Notes under the pieces: generated by a model | What the model was told of the DNA's origin: nothing | The model's input: only the letters and a program-made list of their open reading frames with translations | Database searches by the model: none | NCBI GenBank assembly: GCA_934271715.1 | Contig: CAKQRZ010000001.1 | Location: 155,824 to 219,823, forward strand | DNA: 64,000 bases | Direction of reading: 5' to 3' | From: an uncultured Alphaproteobacteria bacterium | GTDB taxonomy: Bacteria; Pseudomonadota; Alphaproteobacteria; RF32; CAG-239 | Made by a program: the position numbers and the translations under genes | Shown here: positions 51,832 through 60,156 of the stretch, piece by piece | Numbering within the stretch: the stretch's first letter is position 1 | Layout: the number at the start of each line of letters is the position of its first letter

Positions 51832-54800
51832 ATGGCTAATAAAATTTGGCGGGAAAAACGATTTTTCCCGCTTTTGGCTACTCAATTTTTGGGCGCTTTC
51901 AACGATAATCTTTTTAAAAACACGCTGATGGTTTTTGTGGCGTATAAGCTGCTGGCCGATGCGCAGACCGTCAATATATACGCCAATTTGGCGGCCGGTA
52001 TTTTTATATTGCCGTATTTTTTGTTTTCGGCTTTTGCCGGTTTGCTGGCCGATAAATACAGCCGTTCTCAATTAGCGCGAATCCTAAAAATCAGCGAGCT
52101 GGTTTTGATGATAGCCGCGGCGGTTATCTTTATGTTTAACAGTCCGAATCTGTTGATTTTTATGCTGTTTTTAATGGGATTGCAGTCCACGTTTTTCGGC
52201 CCGATAAAATATGCGCTGCTGCCGCAGCTGTTAAAGCAAAATGAGCTGGTTGCCGGCAATGCCTATGTTGAAGCCAGCACCTATATTTCTATTATTTTAG
52301 GCTCAATTTTAGGGACATTGCTGCCGATTTACGCCAGCGTGGCTTTGCTGATTGCCTGTGCCGCCGCCGGAGTGGTTTCGGCCTATAAAATTCCGCAGAC
52401 GGCAGGCGTGCAGCCGGATTTGAAAATAAGCTTTAATCTGGGGCGGCAGATAAAAGAAAATATCGGCCTTATCCGTTCGCATACCATCGTGTTCCGCACC
52501 ATTATCGGAGCTACATGGTTCTGGGTTTTAGGCGTGTTTTTCCTAACCGAATTATTTCCGCTGTGCAGCAAAGTTTTTAATACTGAAAAATCGGTTGTCA
52601 CCATGTTTTTAGTGCTGTTTTCGGTCGGTGTCGGCGTTGGTTCGGTGTTTTGCAATAAACTGCTGAAAGGCGAAGTCAGCGTGGTGTATGTGCCTATCAG
52701 CGCTGTCGGCTTATGCTTATGCTCATTTGCCGTATATTTGCTTTCCTGTGGTTTTGCAACACCGGCGCAGGCCTTGAGCCTGACGGCGTTTTTAAGCTTG
52801 CCGCGCGGCGTGCTGCTTTGCCTGTTTTTGTTTGCCTTTGCGTTTTGCGGCGGTATGTATGTGGTGCCGCTTAATGCTTTAATGCAAAAGAAAGCGCCGA
52901 AGAAATGCACGGCTTCGGTTATTGCCGGAAACAATATTATAAATTCGCTCGGCATGGTTGGAATTTCTCTTTTGGCGGTGGTGCTGACGGCGCTCGGATT
53001 TAAGATTACGACCTTGTTTTTGTTTGTTTCGCTGATTAGCGCCGGAGTGGCGGTTTATATCTGCATGCTGCTTCCGGATGCGCTGGTGCGTTCGCTTTTC
53101 CGCTCGCTTTTGAAACTGTTTTTCAGAGTTGAGGTCAGCGGCGTGCAGAATTTACAGAGAGCAGGTGGCAAGGCGCTGATTGTGGCTAACCATATTTCAT
53201 TGCTGGACGGAGTTTTGATAGCCGCTTATCTGCCGCGCAAGATAACTTTTGCCATAGACAGCGATTGGGGTGCAAAATGGTATGTGCAGCTTTTCAGCGG
53301 CTTGGTGGATTTCTGTCCGTTGAATCCGGCGAATCCGCTGGCTATCCGCACGCTGATTGACGAGGTAAACAAAAATAAAACCGTGATGATTTTTCCGGAG
53401 GGGCGAATCAGCGTTACCGGCTCTTTGATGAAAGTTTACGAGGGTGCTGGCGTGATTGCGGCCAAGACCGGCGCCAAGATTGTGCCGCTGCGCATTGACG
53501 GCGCTCAATATTCTAAGTTTTCGTATATCGGACATTTTGTAAAAACTCAGATGTTTCCGAAAATCAAAATGTTTGTTTTGCCGCCGTGCGAGCTGAGCGT
53601 GCCGCAGAATGTTTCCATGCGTGAAAAACGCCATGCGGCGTCGCTGAAGCTCTATGATATTATGGCGGCTATGATGTACCGCACCGCCGATATAGATATG
53701 CCGCTGTTCAATAGTCTGCTGCAGGCGGAGCGCTTGTTCGGCGCCAAACATAAAATTGCTTTGGATATGCAGAAAAAAACGCTGAGCTACAGCCAGTTTG
53801 TGCTGAAAAGCTATGTGCTGGGAGCGGCGTATAAAAAGCTGCTTTCAGGGCAGGATAAAGCCGGAATTTTGCTGCCGAACAGCTTGGCTGCCGCGGTTAG
53901 TTTTTTTGCGCTGCAGTATGCCGGAAAAATACCGGTTATGCTGAACTTTTCACTGGGGGCTAAACAGTTTGAATCGTGCATAAAAACGGTTAGGCTGCAG
54001 ACGGTTATCAGCTCGCGCCGATTTATTGAAGCCGGCAAGCTGGAAAAATTGGCGGAATGCGTGAAAAATTCCGGCGCCGAAATTGTCTATCTTGAAGATT
54101 TTGCCGTGCAGATTTCTGGACTGACCAAACTTAAAGGAATCAAAAAATATCTGCGCCGCGAAGAAGTTAAAACTTCAGCAAACAAACCGGCGGCTATTTT
54201 GTTTACATCCGGCTCCGAGGGCTTGCCGAAAGCGGTTTTGCTGTCGCACCGCAACATTCTGGCAAATGTGCAGCAGCTGCGGCTGGCCGTGCCGTTTAAT
54301 TCTAAAGATGTGTTCCTGAATGCGCTGCCGATGTTCCATTCATTCGGGCTGACAGTCGGAACAATTCTGCCGCTGCTGCACGGGGTAAAAGTTTGTTTGT
54401 ATCCGTCTCCGCTTCACTACCGCATTATACCGGAGCTGGCCTATGATTTGCAGGCGACGGCGATTATTGGTACAGATGCGTTTTTGTACGGCTACGGGCG
54501 AATGGCCAGCGCATATGACTTTTTCCCGATACGATTTGCCGTAGCCGGCGGAGAAAAGCTGAAAGAGCGTACGGCAGAGCTATGGATGAAAAAATTCGGC
54601 GTGCGCATTTTTGAGGGCTATGGAACAACCGAATTGTCGCCGGTTATTTCCGTGAATACGCCGATGTATTACAAAGAAAACACCGTAGGGCGAATCCTGC
54701 CGGAAATTAAATATAAACTGCAGAAAGTCGCCGGAGTAAAAGAGGGCGGAAAATTGCTGCTGCAGGCAGATAATGTGATGCTGGGCTACATGAAAGCCGA

Positions 54801-55203
54801 CAAGCCCGGAGTGCTGCAGAAAGCGGAAAGCTGGTATGATACCGGAGATATTGTAAAGATAGACGAAGACGGTTTTGCAGCTATCTGCGGACGGGCTAAG
54901 CGCTTTGCCAAAATCGGCGGGGAAATGGTTTCGCTGACCGCGGTTGAGCAGGCGCTGGAAAAAATATATCCGAATGCGGTGCTGGGCGTGCTGTCGGCTG
55001 CCGATGATAAAAAAGGCGAAAAGCTGGTTTTGGTTATTTCGGAAAATACGGCAAATCTGCCGGAAATCCAGCGCGGTTTCAAAGAGCAGGGTATAAGCGA
55101 GCTGTGGTGTCCGAAAGAGGTGGTTTATATGGCAGAGCCGCCCTTGCTGGGCAGCGGAAAATTTGACTATCTGACGGCGCAGAAAATGCTGGATGAAAGA
55201 TAA
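51832..55203 (+). CDS. LplT-PlsC-Aas fusion: lysophospholipid transporter / acyl-ACP phospholipid acyltransferase
   Basis: Three enzymes in one 1123-residue chain. The first 400 residues are an MFS transporter like LplT (LATQFLGAFNDNLFKNTL), which flips lysophospholipids inwards. Next comes a PlsC-type acyltransferase with the H-x4-D motif (NHISLLDG) and FPEGRISVTG. The last part is an AMP-binding acyl-ACP synthetase with FTSGSEGLPKAVLLSHRN and EGYGTTELSP. In E. coli these functions are split between lplT and aas. Together they recycle lysophosphatidylethanolamine. The ATG at 51832 follows AAGGTGG; a GTG three codons earlier is possible. Confidence 0.93.
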   Translation: MANKIWREKRFFPLLATQFLGAFNDNLFKNTLMVFVAYKLLADAQTVNIYANLAAGIFILPYFLFSAFAGLLADKYSRSQLARILKISELVLMIAAAVIFMFNSPNLLIFMLFLMGLQSTFFGPIKYALLPQLLKQNELVAGNAYVEASTYISIILGSILGTLLPIYASVALLIACAAAGVVSAYKIPQTAGVQPDLKISFNLGRQIKENIGLIRSHTIVFRTIIGATWFWVLGVFFLTELFPLCSKVFNTEKSVVTMFLVLFSVGVGVGSVFCNKLLKGEVSVVYVPISAVGLCLCSFAVYLLSCGFATPAQALSLTAFLSLPRGVLLCLFLFAFAFCGGMYVVPLNALMQKKAPKKCTASVIAGNNIINSLGMVGISLLAVVLTALGFKITTLFLFVSLISAGVAVYICMLLPDALVRSLFRSLLKLFFRVEVSGVQNLQRAGGKALIVANHISLLDGVLIAAYLPRKITFAIDSDWGAKWYVQLFSGLVDFCPLNPANPLAIRTLIDEVNKNKTVMIFPEGRISVTGSLMKVYEGAGVIAAKTGAKIVPLRIDGAQYSKFSYIGHFVKTQMFPKIKMFVLPPCELSVPQNVSMREKRHAASLKLYDIMAAMMYRTADIDMPLFNSLLQAERLFGAKHKIALDMQKKTLSYSQFVLKSYVLGAAYKKLLSGQDKAGILLPNSLAAAVSFFALQYAGKIPVMLNFSLGAKQFESCIKTVRLQTVISSRRFIEAGKLEKLAECVKNSGAEIVYLEDFAVQISGLTKLKGIKKYLRREEVKTSANKPAAILFTSGSEGLPKAVLLSHRNILANVQQLRLAVPFNSKDVFLNALPMFHSFGLTVGTILPLLHGVKVCLYPSPLHYRIIPELAYDLQATAIIGTDAFLYGYGRMASAYDFFPIRFAVAGGEKLKERTAELWMKKFGVRIFEGYGTTELSPVISVNTPMYYKENTVGRILPEIKYKLQKVAGVKEGGKLLLQADNVMLGYMKADKPGVLQKAESWYDTGDIVKIDEDGFAAICGRAKRFAKIGGEMVSLTAVEQALEKIYPNAVLGVLSAADDKKGEKLVLVISENTANLPEIQRGFKEQGISELWCPKEVVYMAEPPLLGSGKFDYLTAQKMLDER

Positions 55204-55340
55204 AATGTTTTTGGTTTCAGATTGTTGTGGATAACCCTTTTTTTGAACGCCGAAAAAGCCGGAAGCAGCAAAAAAATCGCACCGGAAATATTCAGAATCT
55301 GCATGCAGAAACAGCGGCAAAAAAATGTGCTTTAAAAACA

Positions 55341-55371
55341 AAAAATACCTGCTTTGAAAACAGGTATTTTT
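55341..55371. terminator. Bidirectional terminator between the acyltransferase and DUF2934 genes
   Basis: AAAAATACCTG (55341-55351) pairs with CAGGTATTTTT (55361-55371) around a 9-nt loop, with A/T runs on both sides. Confidence 0.85.
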
Positions 55372-55390
55372 CTGCAGAAATAAATGCGGA

Positions 55391-55630
55391 TTATTTCTTA
55401 GAAGATTTTCTGCTTGTGGTGGATTTTGCAGAGCTTGATTTTGCAGATGATTTAGAAGAAGTTTTTTTGCAAGAGCAAGCTGAGCTTGAGTTTGAGCAAG
55501 AGCTGCTGCCATAAAGCTGGTTGATAGCCATTGTCCAAAAGTATTCATCTTTGCCGCTTGGGCAGCCTGCGTTCTGCCAGTTGTAGTAGGCAGCTTCGCG
55601 TACATAATTTTCATTATAATTTTTAGTCAT
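55391..55630 (-). CDS. Small DUF2934-like protein with Ser/Lys/Cys-rich tail
   Basis: A 79-residue protein. The N-terminal half (YVREAAYYNWQNAGCPSG followed by KDEYFWTMAINQL) matches the DUF2934 pattern of an R-x-x-AY-x-x-W helix, a G-x-P-x-G turn and a second helix with Trp. The C-terminal half is low complexity, with Cys-Ser pairs (CSNSSSACSC) and Ser-Lys-Ala repeats like histone H1-type tails. It may bind nucleic acid. The start at 55630 has GGAG 8 nt upstream. A plus-strand frame over the same bases is the acidic mirror of the tail and was rejected. Function unknown. Confidence 0.78.
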   Translation of the reverse strand: MTKNYNENYVREAAYYNWQNAGCPSGKDEYFWTMAINQLYGSSSCSNSSSACSCKKTSSKSSAKSSSAKSTTSRKSSKK

Positions 55631-55752
55631 TTTATATCTCCAATAATTGTTTATAACACTTCTGAGTATAGACGCTTTTTTTTTAGCGTCAATACTTTAA
55701 AAAGCAGAAAAATGACGCTGAAAAAATTTATACATAATTTAAGCATATTTTC

Positions 55753-55781
55753 TTGCATTTAAATGGATTAGTTTATATAGA
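55753..55781 (+). promoter_or_regulatory. Promoter of the glgB-glgX-malQ operon
   Basis: TTGCAT (55753-55758) and TATAGA (55776-55781) are separated by 17 bp, about 67 bp before the glgB start codon. No operator was recognised in the leader. Confidence 0.6.
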
Positions 55782-55847
55782 TATAAGAAGAAAGTTTTAA
55801 TATAAGCAAACTAATATTATTTTGCTGTTCTGTTATGGGAGTTTATT

Positions 55848-58046
55848 ATGGATAATATGTTATCAAAAGAAGAAATTTCGGCTATAGTTGAAGGCAATCA
55901 CGGCAATGTTTTTGCGGTGCTGGGCATTCATCGCAACAAGGGTACAAAAAAGGTGTTTATCCGCGCCTATCAGCCGTTTGCTTCGTCTATTGAAGTGATT
56001 GACGGACAATGCAGCACGCTGGGTAAAATGGAAAAAATAGACGAGAGGGGATTCTTTCAGATAAACTTTGACAGAACGGAAGATTTTGCTTACCGCTTTA
56101 GAATTACCAATGACAAGGGACATGTTTATGAGGCCGAAGATACCTACCGTTTTCCGGCGACAATCGGCGATATAGATGAATATTTGTTCGCACAGGGAAA
56201 TCACCGCGATATTTATAAAAAACTCGGTTCGCATTTAATGGAAATTGACGGCGTTAAAGGCGTGGCTTTTGCCGTGTGGGCGCCGAATGCCAAGCGCGTG
56301 TCGGTTATCGGCAGCTTTAATAACTGGGACGGCCGCATAGACGTGATGCGCAAGCATATTAACTGCGGCGTTTGGGATATCTTTATTCCGGGGCTGACAG
56401 AGGGCGAATATTATAAGTTTGAAATCAAAACTCAGGATGACAGAATTTTAACCAAGTCCGACCCGGTCGGCACATACGCCGAAGTGCGTCCGAATACGGC
56501 TTCTATTGTCTATGATATCAACCACTATCAATGGAATGACGGCGAGTGGATGAAATACCGCGAAAACAGCAATACTTACGACCGCCCGATGTCTATTTAT
56601 GAAGTGCATTTAGGCTCTTGGCGCCGCAAAGGCGATAACGGCAGCGAGTTTTTGACCTACCGTGAATTTGCCGAAAGACTGGTGCCGTATGTCAGCAATA
56701 TGGGCTTTACGCATGTGGAATTTCTGCCGCTGTGCGAGCATCCGCTTGACGCCTCTTGGGGCTATCAGATTACCGGTTTGTTTGCTCCGACTTCACGTTT
56801 CGGCACGCCGGACGATTTCCGCTATATGATTGATAAATTCCACCAAGCCGGTATCAGCGTGATTATGGACTGGGTTCCAGCGCATTTCCCGAAAGACGCG
56901 CATGGCTTGGCCGAGTTTGACGGCACCTGCTTATATGAGCATTCCGACCCGCGCAAAGGCGAGCATAAGGATTGGGGTACCAAAATTTATAACTACGGGC
57001 GCACCGAAGTCTGCAATTTGCTGTGTGCCAGCGCTTTGTATTGGCTTAAAGAGTTTCATATTGACGGCTTGCGCGTAGATGCGGTTGCTTCTATGCTCTA
57101 TTTGGACTATTCGCGCAAGCAGGGCGAATGGGTGCCGAATGTTTACGGCGGCAATGAAAATCTGGAAGCAATCGCCTTTATCCGTAAAATGAATGAAATG
57201 GTTTATACGCAGACCAAAGGCACAATTACCTGCGCTGAAGAATCAACGGCGTGGCCGATGGTTTCGCGTCCGGTTTCCGCCGGCGGCTTAGGCTTTGGCT
57301 ATAAATGGAATATGGGCTGGATGAACGACACCTTGCGCTATATCAGCCATGAGCCGGTGCACCGCAAATATCATCACGGCTTACTGACTTTTGGCTTGCT
57401 GTATGCTTTCAACGAAAACTTTATTCTGCCGATTTCTCATGATGAAGTTGTGCACGGCAAAGGTTCTATGCTGGAAAAAATGCCGGGGGATGAATGGCAG
57501 AAATTTGCCAACCTGCGGGCTTATTACGGCTTTATGTGGACGCACCCGGGCAAAAAGCTTTTGTTTATGGGCAATGAATTCGGGCAGGATTGGGAATGGA
57601 ATAGCGAAGAAAGCCTGCGCTGGTTCTTGCTGGATTACCCGATGTATAAAGGCATGCAAAACTGCGTGCGCGATTTGAATCTGATGTATAAAGGCAACGA
57701 GCCTTTGTATGAAGAAGATTTTGATTCACGCGGATTTGAGTGGATAGACCATTCAAATTGCGACGATAGCGTAATATCTTATATTCGCAAGGGGCATAAT
57801 CCGGACGACTATCTGGTGGTTGTCTGCAACTTTACGCCGGTGGTGCGCCATAACTACCGCATAGGCGTGAGCGAGGCTTGCGCTTATCAGGAAATCTTCA
57901 ACAGCGATGATAAAAGCTATTGGGGCAGCGGCGTGCGCAACGAGGGGCCTCAGCAGGCGCAAAATTACGGTGTGAGCGGCAGACCGTATTCCATAGAGCT
58001 GGTATTGCCTCCTCTTTCTACTATTGTGCTGAAGCCTGTCCGCTAA
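55848..58046 (+). CDS. glgB: 1,4-alpha-glucan branching enzyme GlgB
   Basis: GlgB introduces alpha-1,6 branches into glycogen. Two CBM48-like modules occupy the N-terminus (EISAIVEGNHGNVFAVLGIH; VWAPNAKRVSVIGSFNNWDG). The GH13 barrel has nucleophile D411 in LRVDAVASM and acid/base E464 in TCAEESTAW, the same 53-residue spacing as in E. coli. HDEVVHGKGSM and MGNEFGQDWEWN are family-specific. The 732-residue length is normal. GGGAG precedes the start. It is the first of three genes (gaps of 22 and 0 bp) for making and breaking down branched alpha-glucan. Confidence 0.97.
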   Translation: MDNMLSKEEISAIVEGNHGNVFAVLGIHRNKGTKKVFIRAYQPFASSIEVIDGQCSTLGKMEKIDERGFFQINFDRTEDFAYRFRITNDKGHVYEAEDTYRFPATIGDIDEYLFAQGNHRDIYKKLGSHLMEIDGVKGVAFAVWAPNAKRVSVIGSFNNWDGRIDVMRKHINCGVWDIFIPGLTEGEYYKFEIKTQDDRILTKSDPVGTYAEVRPNTASIVYDINHYQWNDGEWMKYRENSNTYDRPMSIYEVHLGSWRRKGDNGSEFLTYREFAERLVPYVSNMGFTHVEFLPLCEHPLDASWGYQITGLFAPTSRFGTPDDFRYMIDKFHQAGISVIMDWVPAHFPKDAHGLAEFDGTCLYEHSDPRKGEHKDWGTKIYNYGRTEVCNLLCASALYWLKEFHIDGLRVDAVASMLYLDYSRKQGEWVPNVYGGNENLEAIAFIRKMNEMVYTQTKGTITCAEESTAWPMVSRPVSAGGLGFGYKWNMGWMNDTLRYISHEPVHRKYHHGLLTFGLLYAFNENFILPISHDEVVHGKGSMLEKMPGDEWQKFANLRAYYGFMWTHPGKKLLFMGNEFGQDWEWNSEESLRWFLLDYPMYKGMQNCVRDLNLMYKGNEPLYEEDFDSRGFEWIDHSNCDDSVISYIRKGHNPDDYLVVVCNFTPVVRHNYRIGVSEACAYQEIFNSDDKSYWGSGVRNEGPQQAQNYGVSGRPYSIELVLPPLSTIVLKPVR

Positions 58047-58068
58047 AACAACAACATAAGGAAATTAA

Positions 58069-60156
58069 ATGAACAAAGACATAAAAGTTTTAAATGGCAG
58101 CCCGTATCCGCTGGGGGCTGTCTGTGATGAAAAAGGCGTGAATTTTGCGCTGTTTTCCGCTAATGCCGAAAAAGTGGAGCTTTGTTTGTTTGATGAAAGC
58201 GGGGCTAAAGAGCTGCAGCGTTTTCCGATTTTGGAAAATGACAATAATATCTGGCATATTTATTTGGAGGGCGTCAAAGCCGGCCAGCTTTACGGCTATC
58301 GGGTTTACGGACCTTATGAGCCGGCAAAGGGAAAGCGCTTTAACCCGAACAAGCTGCTGATGGATCCGTACGCTAAAAAGCTGAGCGGAGAAATTATCTG
58401 GCATAAAGCCTTGTTCGGCTATGATACGGAAAGCGCCGACAAAGATTTGTCGTTCAGCACTCTGGACAGCGCCCCTTATGTGCCGAAGTCAGTCGTGACG
58501 GAGGATACGTTTGATTGGAAAAATGACAAAGCTCCGAAAATCGGCGACGGCAAACGCGTGATTTATGAAATGCATGTCGGCGGATATACCAAACTGCATC
58601 CCAAAGTGGAGGCGGCAGAGCGCGGCAAGTTTTTAGGCCTGGGCGCCAAAAGCGTTGTAAACTATCTGAATTGGCTGGGAGTGACTTCAGTAGAACTGCT
58701 GCCGGTGTTTGCTTTTTTCGGCGAAAAGCACGGTATGTATATTGACAACTACTGGGGCTATGAAACGCTTTCGTATTTTGTGCCGGAAGCCAAGTATATG
58801 GTAGAAAACAATCCGGACGAATTTAAGCAGATGGTTAAAACTCTGCACGCCGCCGGCAAAGAAGTTATTTTAGATGTGGTTTACAACCATACCATTGAGG
58901 GCAACCAGATGGGACCGACTTTGTGCTATCGCGGCATAGATAACGAAAGCTATTATACCCTGCAGGAAAATCCGCGCTATTATTTTGACAGCACGGGCTG
59001 CGGCGCTTCGTTTAATCTGCAGAATCCGTATGTTTTGACTTTGGTTATGGACTCTCTGCGCTATTGGGCTGAAAAAATGCACGTTGACGGTTTCCGCTTG
59101 GATTTAGCTTCTAGTCTGAGCCGAGTCCGCGGCGAGTTTACGCAGGACAGCGGCTTTTTGCTGTCGGCGCGGCAGGATGAAGTTTTGCGCAAAGTCGAGA
59201 TGATTGTGGAGCCGTGGGATGCCACTATGGACGGTTACCGTATCGGCGGATTTCCTCCGTCATGGCACGAATGGAACGACCGTTACCGCGATGTAGTGCG
59301 GCGTTTTTGGCGCGGCGACCGCAAGCAGGTCGGCGAACTAGCCAGCCGCTTATCCGGTTCCAGCGATATTTTCGGCTATGCCAACCGCGATATAGACAGC
59401 AGCATCAACTTTTTGACCTCGCATGACGGTTTTACGCTGCATGATTTAGTCAGCTACAACGAAAAGCACAATATGGTAAACGGCGAAAACAACCGCGACG
59501 GCAATGACGCCAACTGGAGCTGGAATTCCGGAGCCGAGGGCGAAACGGAAAAGCGTTCAGTTATTGAAAACCGCGATTTGCGCACCCGAGCCATGCTGGC
59601 AACGCTTTTAATGTCGTTCGGCACACCGATGCTGGTGGCCGGCGACGAGTTCGGCAATACGCAGTTCGGCAATAATAATCCGTATTGTCAAGATAATGTG
59701 CTGACGTGGATTGTCTGGCAGGCTATCCGGCAGCAGGACAGGGATTTGGTTCGCTATGTGCGGCGCCTTATTCAGCAGCGGCAAAAAATGGATGTGTTTG
59801 CGCGTAAAAAATTTTTCAGCGGCAAGCTGATAGAAAAATACGCCCGCTATGACATAAAAGACATTATGTGGTACCGCGAAGACGGGGTGGAATTTCAAAA
59901 TCCGGATTGGTATATGGAAGACCGCCGAAGCTTGGCTTGCTTGATTTACGGCGAACCGGCGGCGTATTTTATTATTTATAACGCCAACGACAAGCCGATG
60001 AATTGGATATTGCCGGATTTTTTGGAAAAAACAAAAGTTATATTGGCGTTGGACAGCAGCGAGCAAATTAAGCCGGATACGCCGATTGAGGCAGATAAAA
60101 TAGAAGTGCCGGCATGGACGGTTTGGGTATTGGATTTAAGAAGACCGGAGAAATAA
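58069..60156 (+). CDS. glgX: Glycogen debranching enzyme GlgX (GH13)
   Basis: GlgX hydrolyses the alpha-1,6 links of limit dextrins. An N-terminal CBM48 module (YPLGAVCDEKGVNFALFSAN) precedes the GH13 barrel, with nucleophile D345 in GFRLDLASSL and acid/base E381 in IVEPWDAT. The third carboxylate is in SHDGFTLHDLVSYNEKHN. AGDEFGNTQFGNNNPYCQDN is typical of GlgX/TreX enzymes. At 695 residues it is of normal length. It stops directly before the malQ ATG. Products are linear maltodextrins, which MalQ can rework. Confidence 0.94.
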   Translation: MNKDIKVLNGSPYPLGAVCDEKGVNFALFSANAEKVELCLFDESGAKELQRFPILENDNNIWHIYLEGVKAGQLYGYRVYGPYEPAKGKRFNPNKLLMDPYAKKLSGEIIWHKALFGYDTESADKDLSFSTLDSAPYVPKSVVTEDTFDWKNDKAPKIGDGKRVIYEMHVGGYTKLHPKVEAAERGKFLGLGAKSVVNYLNWLGVTSVELLPVFAFFGEKHGMYIDNYWGYETLSYFVPEAKYMVENNPDEFKQMVKTLHAAGKEVILDVVYNHTIEGNQMGPTLCYRGIDNESYYTLQENPRYYFDSTGCGASFNLQNPYVLTLVMDSLRYWAEKMHVDGFRLDLASSLSRVRGEFTQDSGFLLSARQDEVLRKVEMIVEPWDATMDGYRIGGFPPSWHEWNDRYRDVVRRFWRGDRKQVGELASRLSGSSDIFGYANRDIDSSINFLTSHDGFTLHDLVSYNEKHNMVNGENNRDGNDANWSWNSGAEGETEKRSVIENRDLRTRAMLATLLMSFGTPMLVAGDEFGNTQFGNNNPYCQDNVLTWIVWQAIRQQDRDLVRYVRRLIQQRQKMDVFARKKFFSGKLIEKYARYDIKDIMWYREDGVEFQNPDWYMEDRRSLACLIYGEPAAYFIIYNANDKPMNWILPDFLEKTKVILALDSSEQIKPDTPIEADKIEVPAWTVWVLDLRRPEK

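Noticed and set aside
55227..55514. Plus-strand open frame of 95 residues
   Set aside because: It is the complement of the Ser/Lys-rich tail of the minus-strand DUF2934-like gene and lacks a ribosome-binding site; the minus-strand gene has both a domain match and GGAG.
54580..55614. Minus-strand open frame of 344 residues at the end of the acyltransferase fusion
   Set aside because: Most of it is antisense to the AMP-binding domain and its N-terminus is antisense to intergenic and DUF2934 sequence; composition is that of a shadow frame.
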